A DNA stretch of 64,000 nucleotides from JAPPOI01 sp028818055 (GTDB lineage Bacteria; Pseudomonadota; Alphaproteobacteria; Rhodobacterales; Rhodobacteraceae), in the NCBI GenBank assembly GCA_965267405.1, contig OZ253954.1:1426001-1490000 (forward strand), written 5' to 3'. Below are positions 52,268-61,216 of the stretch, in pieces. Below the pieces are notes generated by a model. The model saw only the letters and a program-made list of their open reading frames with translations, did not search any database and was not told the DNA's origin. Position 1 is the first letter of the stretch. Each line of letters begins with the position of its first letter. The translations under genes were made by a program, and so were the position numbers.

Positions 52268-52821
52268 GCGACGAGAAAGTTAAGAAACCAATGCCAGAAG
52301 AAGAGCTGATCGATATTGATAGCCCCGAGGCACTGGAAGACCCGTCAGACGAAGAGGCTTTTTCCGAGCTTCTGGCGGAACGCGATTCTTACAAAGACAA
52401 GTTCATGCGGGCTTTGGCTGATGCCGAAAATGCGCGCAAAAGGTCCGACCGCGACCGGCGCGAAGCAGAGCAATATGGCGGCTCGCGCTTGGCGCGGGAC
52501 CTATTACCCGTTTTTGACAACATGAAGCGCGCCATTGAATCGATCCCGGAAGAAAACCGCGAGGCCAACAAAGCGGTCATCGAAGGCGTAGAGCTTACGA
52601 TGCGCGAATTGGTCACCGTTTTCTCGAAGCACGGAATTGAGCCAATATCGCCAGAAGTTGGCGACAAGTTCGATCCTCAGCTGCACGAAGCGATGTTCGA
52701 AGCCCCAGTGCCAGGCACAACAGCAGGCGAGATCATTCAAGTCAGCGCAGACGGCTTCATGCTGCACGATCGGCTTCTTCGTCCGGCCAAAGTCGGCGTA
52801 AGCTCCATGCCCGCAGGCTAA
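52264..52821 (+). CDS. grpE: Nucleotide exchange factor GrpE
   Basis: DnaK nucleotide exchange factor of 185 aa, with an acidic N-terminus, a long coiled coil (about 40-95) and the C-terminal beta wing containing VSADGFMLHDRLLRPAKVGVS. It is coupled to hrcA and ends exactly where convergent mutS ends. Confidence 0.96.
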   Translation: MSDEKVKKPMPEEELIDIDSPEALEDPSDEEAFSELLAERDSYKDKFMRALADAENARKRSDRDRREAEQYGGSRLARDLLPVFDNMKRAIESIPEENREANKAVIEGVELTMRELVTVFSKHGIEPISPEVGDKFDPQLHEAMFEAPVPGTTAGEIIQVSADGFMLHDRLLRPAKVGVSSMPAG

Positions 52822-55479
52822 TCAGCTATCTGAATTTCCCAAAAGCGCCTTGAGCTCGTAAAGCGCCATCAAGGCGTCTTTCGGCGACATTTCATCTGGG
52901 ACCATGTCGCCGAGAACAGTCTCTAATTCGGACGAAATCGTGGGTTTTGGGCTGGCTTGCGTGGGTGTAGCCGCGAAAAGCGGCAGATCGTCAATAAGCG
53001 CCTTGGGGCTTACAGAGCCTTCGCGCTCGCCTTTTTCCAAGGCATCAAGCACGACGCGCGCACGATCAACGACTGCGGTTGGAAGTCCGGCAAGTTTCGC
53101 AACCTGCACGCCATAACTTCGATCCGCCGCACCCTGACGCACTTCATGAAGGAAAATGACATCTCCTTCCCACTCGCGAACAGCCACGGTGGCGTTCTTA
53201 ACGCCATCCATCTTGTCGGCAAGCTGAGTCATTTCATGATAGTGGGTCGCAAATAGAACGCGGCATTTGTTGACATCATGCAGATGCTCCAAAGTTGCCC
53301 ATGCGATGCTCAATCCGTCATAAGTGGCAGTGCCGCGGCCGATTTCATCAAGAATTACCAACGCCCTGTCATTCGCCTGGTTCAATATCGCTGCGGTTTC
53401 GACCATCTCGACCATGAACGTCGATCGGCCACGCGCGAGATCATCTGCTGCTCCGACACGGCTGAATATCTGGGAAACGCGCCCAATTTCGGCGGAATTG
53501 GCCGGAACATAACTTCCAGCCTGGGCCAGTAAGGCAATTAGCGCGTTTTGTCGCAAAAAAGTCGACTTACCGGCCATGTTGGGTCCGGTCAGAAGCCAAA
53601 GCGAACCGGCTTCGCCCCCGCTTAGGTCACAATCGTTTGCAATGAAAGGCGCACCCTCGGATTTCAATGCGCGTTCAACGACCGGATGACGACCGCCGGT
53701 GACCTTAAAGTCTCGGGTGTCGTTTACCACCGGACGACACCAATTGCGGTCGCGCGCCAAAACAGTATTCGCGGCAATGACATCGAATTCTGAAAGCGCC
53801 CTCGCTGCAGTTCTGAGCTGGTCGGCAATATCCAAAATTGCTTGTTTTAGCCTTTCATAGAGACGTTTTTCGATTTCTAGCGCCCGACCGCCGGCGTTCA
53901 GAATTCGGGTTTCCATCTCGCTCAGTTCGACGGTTGTGAAGCGAACGGCGTTTGCAGTGGTTTGCCGGTGAATGAATGTCTCGGACAGCGGCTCGGACAG
54001 CATTTTGTCAGCATGCGTGGCTGGCGTCTCAATAAAGTATCCGAGGACGTTGTTGTGCTTGATCTTCAGTGCACCGATACCCGTTTGCTGGGTATAGTTC
54101 GCCTGAAATCCGGCGATAACACTTCGGCCTTCATCCCGAAGCTTTCGCGCCTCATCAAGCTCGGCATCGTATCGTTCAGCGATAAATCCTCCGTCACGCG
54201 CCAACAGAGGCGGTTCAGCGACCAGCGCCGCGTCGAGTAGGGCGACTAAATCGTCAAAACCGATCAGGTTTTGGGCCTGTTGCTGCATCAATTCAGGCAT
54301 TTCAGCCGGAAGAATTTCCGCAATCTCAGCAGCCTGTGTCAGCGCGTTTCTGATTGCGGCAAGGTCGCGGGGACCACCGCGATCAAGCGAAAGCCGCGAT
54401 AAAGCTCTGTCTACATCAGGACAGCTGCGAAGTGCAGTGCGCAAATCCTCGGCCAAGCTCGAGTTGCCCATCAAGAAGGCAATTGACTCAAGCCGCGCAT
54501 TGATCACGGAAATATCGCAGGACGGCGACGAGATCCGCCGCTCCAGCAATCGCCCGCCACCAGCGGTGACGGTCTGATCGATCGCTGCGAGCAAAGACCC
54601 TTCCCGACCACCTGACAAAGCCTGTGTCAGCTCAAGATTGCGGCGCGTTGCGGCGTCGATCTGAACCGTGCCACCTGTGCTTTCACGTTGCGGTGGCCGC
54701 AGAAGAGGAAGCTTTCCTTTCTGGGTAAGCTCCAGATAGTCGAAGATCGCACCCATTGCGCACAACTCGGGTCGAGAAAAAGATCCGAACGCATCAAGCC
54801 CATCAATCTCAAAGTGTTCGGAAATTCGACGTGTTGCCGACTGGCTATCAAAACTCCCGTTGACTAGTGGGGTCATCGAAGCGCCAGATTCGGCGATCAA
54901 ATCGGAGAAGTCATCGAGTCTGGTTTCAGAAACCAAGACCTCTTTTGGACGCATCCGCGCCAGCTCGGGGCCGAAGCGTTCTGATGAAGTTGGTAGAACA
55001 TGAAAGGAACCGGTCGAGATATCGGCCCAGGCGATGGCCGCCTCGCCACGAACATCCGCAAGTGCAGCCAAATAGTTATGGCGGCGCGCATCGAGTAGCG
55101 AGTCCTCGGTCAAGGTGCCGGGCGTAACCAGACGCACGACACCCCGTTTGACGACGGCTTTCGATCCGCGCTTGCGTTTGGCTTCGGCCGGGTCCTCAAG
55201 CTGTTCGCAGACGGCCACCCGAAAACCTTTTCGGATGAGTGTCAGCAAATACCCTTCAGCGGCGTGAACCGGCACGCCACACATCGGTATGTCTTCGCCC
55301 AGATGTTTGCCGCGTTTTGTCAGCGCGATGTCCAGAGCTTCGGCTGACGCAACAGCGTCGTCGAAGAAAAGCTCATAGAAATCGCCCATCCGATAGAACA
55401 ACAGCGCGGTCGGATGATCGGCCTTGATTTCCAGATACTGCGCCATCATCGGGGTGACGGCGGCATTGGCGACGGTCAC
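52822..55479 (-). CDS. mutS: DNA mismatch repair protein MutS
   Basis: Mismatch-recognition ATPase of 885 aa. The mismatch-reading Phe-x-Glu is in GDFYELFF (near residues 32-39). Walker A GPNMAGKST lies near 630, and LILDEIGRGTAT-type Walker B (LVILDEIGRGTATYDG) follows. GTG start preceded by GGGGGAG at six bases. Its stop abuts that of grpE. Divergent from maeB. Confidence 0.97.
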   Translation of the reverse strand: MTVANAAVTPMMAQYLEIKADHPTALLFYRMGDFYELFFDDAVASAEALDIALTKRGKHLGEDIPMCGVPVHAAEGYLLTLIRKGFRVAVCEQLEDPAEAKRKRGSKAVVKRGVVRLVTPGTLTEDSLLDARRHNYLAALADVRGEAAIAWADISTGSFHVLPTSSERFGPELARMRPKEVLVSETRLDDFSDLIAESGASMTPLVNGSFDSQSATRRISEHFEIDGLDAFGSFSRPELCAMGAIFDYLELTQKGKLPLLRPPQRESTGGTVQIDAATRRNLELTQALSGGREGSLLAAIDQTVTAGGGRLLERRISSPSCDISVINARLESIAFLMGNSSLAEDLRTALRSCPDVDRALSRLSLDRGGPRDLAAIRNALTQAAEIAEILPAEMPELMQQQAQNLIGFDDLVALLDAALVAEPPLLARDGGFIAERYDAELDEARKLRDEGRSVIAGFQANYTQQTGIGALKIKHNNVLGYFIETPATHADKMLSEPLSETFIHRQTTANAVRFTTVELSEMETRILNAGGRALEIEKRLYERLKQAILDIADQLRTAARALSEFDVIAANTVLARDRNWCRPVVNDTRDFKVTGGRHPVVERALKSEGAPFIANDCDLSGGEAGSLWLLTGPNMAGKSTFLRQNALIALLAQAGSYVPANSAEIGRVSQIFSRVGAADDLARGRSTFMVEMVETAAILNQANDRALVILDEIGRGTATYDGLSIAWATLEHLHDVNKCRVLFATHYHEMTQLADKMDGVKNATVAVREWEGDVIFLHEVRQGAADRSYGVQVAKLAGLPTAVVDRARVVLDALEKGEREGSVSPKALIDDLPLFAATPTQASPKPTISSELETVLGDMVPDEMSPKDALMALYELKALLGNSDS

Positions 55480-55598
55480 TGCTCACTCCCCCAGAGTGTT
55501 TTTTTGACAATAACGCCGCAGGAGTCGGCACACCAGTTGAAAAGCTTCCCGCTTGCCCCCGCAAACGATCCCGATAGGGTGGCGTCTGGGAGGAATCT

Positions 55599-57854
55599 AT
55601 GGCCAAGACGAAGTACACGCGGGAAGACGCGCTCAATTTCCACATCCATCCGACACCCGGCAAGTTCGAGGTGAACGCGACCGTTCCGATGACCACCCAG
55701 CGCGATTTGTCGCTGGCCTATTCTCCCGGTGTGGCCGTGCCATGCGAGGAAATCGCGGCGAAGCCAGAAACTGCCTACGATTACACGAACAAGGGCAACC
55801 TTGTGGCCGTGATCTCAAACGGCACCGCCGTGTTAGGGTTGGGCAACCTAGGCGCGCTTGGCTCAAAGCCTGTAATGGAAGGCAAGGCGGTCCTTTTCAA
55901 ACGGTTTGCCGACGTCAATTCCATCGACATCGAACTTGATACCGAGGACGTCGATGCATTTTGCGATGCTGTCCGATTAATGGGGCCGACCTTTGGCGGC
56001 ATCAATCTGGAAGATATCAAGGCGCCCGAGTGCTTCATCATTGAGCAACGGCTCAAGGAAGAAATGGACATCCCGGTCTTCCACGACGACCAGCACGGAA
56101 CAGCAGTGATTTGTGCTGCTGGTCTGATCAATGCGTTGCATCTGTCGGGCAAGAAAATCGAAGACGTGAAGATTGTACTGAACGGAGCAGGGGCCGCTGG
56201 CATCGCCTGTATTGAACTTCTGAAACGCATGGGCGCCCGTCACGAGAACTGCATCACGTGTGACACAAAAGGCGTGATCTATCAGGGCCGGACCGAGGGC
56301 ATGAACCAATGGAAATCTGCCCACGCAGTCAAAACGGATCTGCGAACTTTGGAAGACGCCATGAAAGACGCCGACGTCTTTCTGGGTGTCAGCGCCAAGG
56401 GGGCCGTGACGCCGGAAATGGTTGAGTCCATGGCAGATAACCCCGTGATCTTTGCGATGGCCAATCCAGACCCCGAAATTACTCCGGAAGAGGCGCAGGC
56501 CGTACGAGAAGACGCGATCGTCGCCACCGGTCGATCCGACTATCCAAACCAGGTGAACAACGTGCTCGGATTTCCGTACTTGTTCCGGGGCGCTTTGGAT
56601 ATTCATGCACGCGCAATCAACGATGAAATGAAGATCGCCTGCGCCGAAGCCTTGGCAGCGCTTGCGCGCGAGGATGTGCCTGACGAAGTCGCGATGGCGT
56701 ATGGCCGCAAGCTCACATTTGGTCGCGATTACATCATTCCAACGCCGTTTGATCCGCGCTTGATTCACACAATCCCTCCGGCGGTCGCCAAGGCCGGGAT
56801 GGATACCGGTGTCGCACGTCGACCGATTGTCGATATGGACGGGTACGAACTTCAACTGAAGTCGCGGATGGACCCAACTGCGTCGATCCTGCGCTCGATC
56901 AATGCACGGGCCCGCGCCGCACAATCCCGAATGATTTTTGCCGAAGGCGACGACAACCGAGTGCTGCGCGCAGCTGTCAGCTATCATCGCAATGGGTTCG
57001 GTGAAGCCATCGTTGTTGGCCGAGAACCAGACGTTCAGCAAAGGCTTGCCGCCGAAGGTCTTGGCGACGCCATGGGCGATATTACCATCGTGAATGCGGC
57101 CAATACCGATCACCTCGATACGTACAAAGACTTTGTATACGAGAGGCTGAACCGCAAAGGTTTCGACAACGCGGATGTCCATCGACTTGTTGCCCGAGAC
57201 CGGCACGTTTTTGCGGCTTGCATGCTTGCGCATGACCACGGGGACGCTTTGGTTTCCGGCGCAACGCGCAAGTCGGCTCACGTCTTAGATCTGATAAACC
57301 ATGTGTTTGATGCGCGTGCGGAAGATGGCGCAGTTGGCGTTACAGCGGTCCTTCATCGGGGGCGCATTGTTTTGATCGCAGATACCCTGGTCCACGAATG
57401 GCCAAGCGACAAAGACTTGGCGCACATCGCCGTTCAGAGCGCAAAGGTGGCGCGAGGTTTGGGTCTGGAACCGCGCGTGGCTTTCGTAAGCTTCTCAACA
57501 TTTGGCTACCCCGTAAGCGAGCGTGCTGAAAAGATGCACGCCGCGCCACGAGTGCTGGACAGCATGAACGTTGATTTCGAATACGAGGGCGAAATGACGG
57601 TGGACGTTGCGCTTAACACAACGGCCCAAGAAGCCTATCCGTTTTCTCGGCTAACCGGGCCTGCCAACATTCTGGTTGTACCAGCCCGACATTCGGCGTC
57701 GATTTCAGTGAAGCTGATGCAGGAAATGGCAGGCGCGACGGTCATTGGTCCGATTTTGACGGGCGTCGATAAGCCGATTCAGATTCTTCCAACCGTTGCA
57801 GGCGTGAACGACATTTTGAACATGTCGGTGCTTGCCGCTTGCAAAGTTGGCTGA
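55599..57854 (+). CDS. maeB: NADP-dependent malic enzyme with phosphotransacetylase-like domain
   Basis: Fused protein of 751 aa. Residues 1-430 are a malic enzyme (malate to pyruvate and CO2), with LSLAYSPGVAVPCEEI and FHDDQHGTA. Residues 440-751 resemble phosphotransacetylase, thought to regulate by acetyl-CoA binding, not catalyse. This MaeB-type fusion is normal for proteobacteria. It provides NADPH and pyruvate during growth on C4 acids. Convergent with msrA. Confidence 0.95.
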   Translation: MAKTKYTREDALNFHIHPTPGKFEVNATVPMTTQRDLSLAYSPGVAVPCEEIAAKPETAYDYTNKGNLVAVISNGTAVLGLGNLGALGSKPVMEGKAVLFKRFADVNSIDIELDTEDVDAFCDAVRLMGPTFGGINLEDIKAPECFIIEQRLKEEMDIPVFHDDQHGTAVICAAGLINALHLSGKKIEDVKIVLNGAGAAGIACIELLKRMGARHENCITCDTKGVIYQGRTEGMNQWKSAHAVKTDLRTLEDAMKDADVFLGVSAKGAVTPEMVESMADNPVIFAMANPDPEITPEEAQAVREDAIVATGRSDYPNQVNNVLGFPYLFRGALDIHARAINDEMKIACAEALAALAREDVPDEVAMAYGRKLTFGRDYIIPTPFDPRLIHTIPPAVAKAGMDTGVARRPIVDMDGYELQLKSRMDPTASILRSINARARAAQSRMIFAEGDDNRVLRAAVSYHRNGFGEAIVVGREPDVQQRLAAEGLGDAMGDITIVNAANTDHLDTYKDFVYERLNRKGFDNADVHRLVARDRHVFAACMLAHDHGDALVSGATRKSAHVLDLINHVFDARAEDGAVGVTAVLHRGRIVLIADTLVHEWPSDKDLAHIAVQSAKVARGLGLEPRVAFVSFSTFGYPVSERAEKMHAAPRVLDSMNVDFEYEGEMTVDVALNTTAQEAYPFSRLTGPANILVVPARHSASISVKLMQEMAGATVIGPILTGVDKPIQILPTVAGVNDILNMSVLAACKVG

Positions 57855-57857
57855 GCG

Positions 57858-57884
57858 GGGCGCGCAAGGTGGGACAGCGCGCCC
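57858..57884. terminator. Possible bidirectional hairpin between maeB and msrA
   Basis: An 8-bp perfect stem (GGGCGCGC 57858-57865 with GCGCGCCC 57877-57884) with an 11-base loop between the convergent genes. There is no T-run, so it may act weakly or with Rho. Confidence 0.45.
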
Positions 57885-57893
57885 GCCGCGCCC

Positions 57894-58562
57894 TTAACTT
57901 GTTTTCTTGGCGAAGGGCGCCTTCTTACCCCAAAGCTCGATCACGCGCTGGTCGCGCTTACAAGCATTGCGGTAGAATTTGTACGCGTTGGCTTTGGACT
58001 TCGGCCCACGGCGCGTAATGACGATCTCTTTGCTGCGATAGTAATTCTGGTGGTAGGCCTCGGCCTTGTAGAAAGCACCAGCGTCCAAAATTGGCGTTAC
58101 GATTTTCTTTCCAAGTTCGCGTTGCGCACGTGCTTTTGCGGCTTCCGCCGCCTTCCGCTCTTCGGCGTTGGAAACGAAAATGGCGGTGCGATAGCTTTCA
58201 CCGCGGTCGCAAAACTGGCCGCCTGCGTCCGTCGGATCAACAGAACGGAAAAAAGCAGTCAGCAGGCTCTCGTAGCTGACGGTGTTTGAGTTGTAGATGA
58301 TTTCAACGGCTTCGAAGTGCCCGGTACCGCCCCTTGTCACCTGCTTGTACGTCGGATTTGAGGTTGATCCGCCTGTGTATCCCGAGATGACCTCGGATAC
58401 ACCGCGAACACTTTCAAAGTCCGCCTCTACACACCAAAAGCACCCGCCGGCGAAATAGGCTTTCTTTGTTTCCGCTGCGGCCGCGGTTCCCCAAGTCAGC
58501 GCAATCCCAGCCAACAGGACGGCGATCCGCATGGGGCGTTGAGCAACATTTACAAATGACAT
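57894..58562 (-). CDS. msrA: Peptide-methionine (S)-S-oxide reductase MsrA, exported
   Basis: Methionine sulfoxide reductase of 222 aa with a signal-like N-terminus (hydrophobic to about residue 30) and the active site GCFWC, catalytic Cys41. The exported location suggests repair of periplasmic proteins. A downstream Cys in the C-terminal part (NACKRDQ) may resolve the disulfide. I chose the ATG at 58562 because GAGGAG lies upstream; ATG at 58532 would leave only the signal sequence. Confidence 0.92.
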   Translation of the reverse strand: MSFVNVAQRPMRIAVLLAGIALTWGTAAAAETKKAYFAGGCFWCVEADFESVRGVSEVISGYTGGSTSNPTYKQVTRGGTGHFEAVEIIYNSNTVSYESLLTAFFRSVDPTDAGGQFCDRGESYRTAIFVSNAEERKAAEAAKARAQRELGKKIVTPILDAGAFYKAEAYHQNYYRSKEIVITRRGPKSKANAYKFYRNACKRDQRVIELWGKKAPFAKKTS

Positions 58563-58703
58563 TGGACTGTGTCTCCTCTTTCGCGCGTACCTTGCGCCAA
58601 AACACCCCATCACAACAATTCAACGGCGCGTGAGGTATCGGAGCTGTGAGAGTTGTTTCATGAATTCTTGACCGCTAGCGTGGCGGAAAAAGGGGATGGA
58701 GAA

Positions 58704-59405
58704 ATGCGAATTGCAATGTGGTCGGGGCCAAGAAACCTATCGACCGCAATGATGTACAGCTTTGGTGCACGTTCTGATTTCGCCGTGTGGGATGAGCCGT
58801 TTTATGGTGCATATTTGGCTGCCACGGGAATTGATCATCCAATGCGGGCGGAGACGATCGCCAATGCCGAAACAGACCCTGAGAAGGTGGCGCAACGATG
58901 CTTGGGACCTATCCCGAACTCGAAATCGCATTTCTACATGAAGCACATGCCCCATCACATGGTGGAAGGATTTCCGCTGGATTGGGCAGACGAATGTATA
59001 AATGTGCACCTGATCCGTCACCCGGCTCGTGTCGTTGCAAGCTATGCGGCCAAACGTGAAACGGTGACGTTGGACGATATCGGTTATCGCCAGCAGGTCG
59101 ACGTATATGAACGCGTTGGCGGTCTTGTGGTCGACAGTTTCGACATACGCCAAAACCCTGGCAAATTCTTAGCCCGGCTATGCGCCGAGATCGGGCTGCC
59201 GTTCGATGACGCGATGCTGCGGTGGTCGAGCGGGGGACATCCTCAGGATGGTGTGTGGGCCGCGCACTGGTACGGGGCAGTCCATCGTTCCACTGGCTTC
59301 GCCGGCCCGGAGGGTGAAATGCCCGAACTGGACGGAGATGCAGCAGCGCTCGCCGAAGAAGCCGTTCCATACTTCAACGTGCTGAAAAGCGTCGCGATCT
59401 CGTAG
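58704..59405 (+). CDS. Sulfotransferase-family protein
   Basis: A 233-aa protein with the PAPS-binding P-loop-like start MWSGPRNLSTAMM (5-17) and the second motif HLIRHPARVVASY (about 110-122), as in sulfotransferases. The acceptor is unknown. AGGGGATGGAG precedes the ATG at 58704, deciding this over the longer frame starting at 58653. Convergent with argG. Confidence 0.83.
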   Translation: MRIAMWSGPRNLSTAMMYSFGARSDFAVWDEPFYGAYLAATGIDHPMRAETIANAETDPEKVAQRCLGPIPNSKSHFYMKHMPHHMVEGFPLDWADECINVHLIRHPARVVASYAAKRETVTLDDIGYRQQVDVYERVGGLVVDSFDIRQNPGKFLARLCAEIGLPFDDAMLRWSSGGHPQDGVWAAHWYGAVHRSTGFAGPEGEMPELDGDAAALAEEAVPYFNVLKSVAIS

Positions 59406-59424
59406 TATTCGAGCCGTTACGGAC

Positions 59425-59439
59425 GCCCGCCGGGCGGGC
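59425..59439. repeat. GC-rich inverted repeat before argG end
   Basis: GCCCGCC-G-GGCGGGC between the convergent sulfotransferase and argG genes. It has a one-base centre and no T-run, so a terminator role is possible but weak. Confidence 0.4.
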
Positions 59440-59458
59440 GCCGTGATCCATGCTTCTC

Positions 59459-60679
59459 TTAGCGCTTCAAGCGTCGGTCGCGCGCAGCTAAAAGCTTCAA
59501 CCGAAGTGCGTTCAGCTGGATGAAGCCTTGCGCATCTTTTTGATCATATGCGCCGGCATCTTCTTCGAATGTGACGTGCGCTTCGGAATACAGCGAATGA
59601 TCTGACCAACGGGCCACGGTGCGCGCCGAACCTTTGTAGAGCTTCAGTCGAACAGTGCCTGACACGTGCTCTTGGCTTTTGTCGATCAAGGCCTGCAGCA
59701 TCTCGCGCTCGGGCGAGAACCAGAAGCCGTTATAGATCAGCTCGGCGTAGCGCGGCATGATCGAGTCCTTCAAATGCCCAGCGCCGGAATCAAGCGTGAT
59801 CTGTTCGATTCCACGATGAGCCTCAAGCAGGATGGTACCGCCTGGTGTCTCGTAAATGCCGCGTGATTTCATACCAACGAAGCGGTTCTCAACCAGATCA
59901 AGACGACCAATGCCGTGCTTTCCGCCAAGCTCGTTCAGCTTCGTCAGAATGGTGGCCGGTGACATCGCTTCGCCGTTGATGGCGACCGCGTCACCCTTTT
60001 CGAAAGTGATTTCGACCATTTCCGGCACATCGGGCGCCTCTTCGGGATGGACCGTGCGCTGATAAACGTAATCTGGTGCCTCGCCAGCCGGGTCTTCCAG
60101 AACTTTTCCTTCAGAAGACGTGTGAAGAAGGTTGGCATCAACGGAAAATGGCGCTTCGCCGCGCTTGTCTTTCGCAATCGGAATTTGGTTCTTTTCGGCG
60201 AAGTCGATGAGCTTGGTCCGGCTTGTAAGATCCCAGACGCGCCAGGGCGCAATGACCTTGATGTCCGGGTTGAGCGCGTAAGCCGCTAGCTCGAACCGAA
60301 CTTGGTCATTGCCTTTTCCGGTCGCGCCATGCGCAACGGCGTCAGCGCCAGTTTCCGCGGCGATTTCGACAAGACGCTTTGAGATCAGCGGCCGGGCGAT
60401 AGAGGTGCCAAGCAAATAGAGCCCTTCGTAAAGCGCATTTGCGCGAAACATCGGAAAGACGAAGTCACGCACGAATTCTTCGCGCAGGTCCTCGATATAG
60501 ATTTCCGAAACGCCCATCATCTCGGCCTTTGCGCGCGCTGGCTCTAGCTCTTCGCCCTGACCGAGGTCCGCGGTGAACGTCACTACGTCGCACCCGTATT
60601 CGGTTTGCAGCCATTTTAGAATGATCGATGTATCGAGGCCGCCGGAATAGGCCAAAACAACTTTCTTGGGCGCAGACAT
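59459..60679 (-). CDS. argG: Argininosuccinate synthase
   Basis: Cytoplasmic enzyme of 406 aa that joins citrulline and aspartate using ATP in arginine synthesis. The PP-loop AYSGGLDTS is at 10-18, and the citrulline/aspartate segment GATGKGNDQVRFE near 117-129. It appears to be monocistronic. Confidence 0.97.
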   Translation of the reverse strand: MSAPKKVVLAYSGGLDTSIILKWLQTEYGCDVVTFTADLGQGEELEPARAKAEMMGVSEIYIEDLREEFVRDFVFPMFRANALYEGLYLLGTSIARPLISKRLVEIAAETGADAVAHGATGKGNDQVRFELAAYALNPDIKVIAPWRVWDLTSRTKLIDFAEKNQIPIAKDKRGEAPFSVDANLLHTSSEGKVLEDPAGEAPDYVYQRTVHPEEAPDVPEMVEITFEKGDAVAINGEAMSPATILTKLNELGGKHGIGRLDLVENRFVGMKSRGIYETPGGTILLEAHRGIEQITLDSGAGHLKDSIMPRYAELIYNGFWFSPEREMLQALIDKSQEHVSGTVRLKLYKGSARTVARWSDHSLYSEAHVTFEEDAGAYDQKDAQGFIQLNALRLKLLAARDRRLKR

Positions 60680-60781
60680 GATTCCCTCATAGGATTTGAG
60701 AAGGTCCGCGCGCGTGTAAGATGTTTTGATTTCAGGAACAAGGTCTGGCCGCCGAAAAGGAAGCCGACATCGTTGGCCGCC

Positions 60782-61093
60782 TTAGATCCGCGCCTCCAAT
60801 AGTGCTGAGCGCGATGCGTCATACGCATCCTGGATTTTGACGGGGTCGACTGAAGTCGCCCCGGCCTTTAACGCTTCCTCGCCGGTCCTGCACAGCTCGC
60901 TCACTTTGGACAGCCCGATATTCATTGCGCTGCCTTTCAAAAAATGGAGCGTTTCAGACTGCTGGCTTGGTGAGGCGGTGATGAGTTGCGCCAGAGACTC
61001 CTCAAACTCCTCAAAGAACAGACTCAGAATGTCATGAAAATCCTCCTCCCCCACCTCTTTCTTCAGTTCGTCCAGGCGGTCGAAATCAAGCAT
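60782..61093 (-). CDS. Hpt-domain phosphotransfer protein
   Basis: A stand-alone histidine phosphotransfer protein of 103 aa. The phosphorylated residue is His50 in LHFLKGSAMNIGL. GAGGG five bases before 61093 decides this start over an ATG at 61108 and over the very long open frame. It is divergent from a receiver-PP2C gene 123 bp away, so the two are likely partners; that pairing is inference. Confidence 0.85.
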   Translation of the reverse strand: MLDFDRLDELKKEVGEEDFHDILSLFFEEFEESLAQLITASPSQQSETLHFLKGSAMNIGLSKVSELCRTGEEALKAGATSVDPVKIQDAYDASRSALLEARI

Positions 61094-61137
61094 TCTCACC
61101 CTCTTCATATTTGTTTGTTGGACATAGACGACGCTAA

Positions 61138-61152
61138 TTAATGAATCGTTCA
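61138..61152. promoter_or_regulatory. Near-match CtrA box in the Hpt/PP2C divergent gap
   Basis: TTAA-TGAATCG-TTCA, one mismatch to TTAA-N7-TTAA, with a GANTC site (GAATC, 61143-61147) inside it. Position 64 bases before the phosphatase gene is comparable to the perfect box upstream of the DivL-like gene. A single near match is weak evidence. Confidence 0.3.
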
Positions 61153-61216
61153 AAGCGGCCTTCGGAAAATTTGATGTTTCATCTCGTTTTAAGACCTTGG
61201 TCTGAAAACAAAGCCC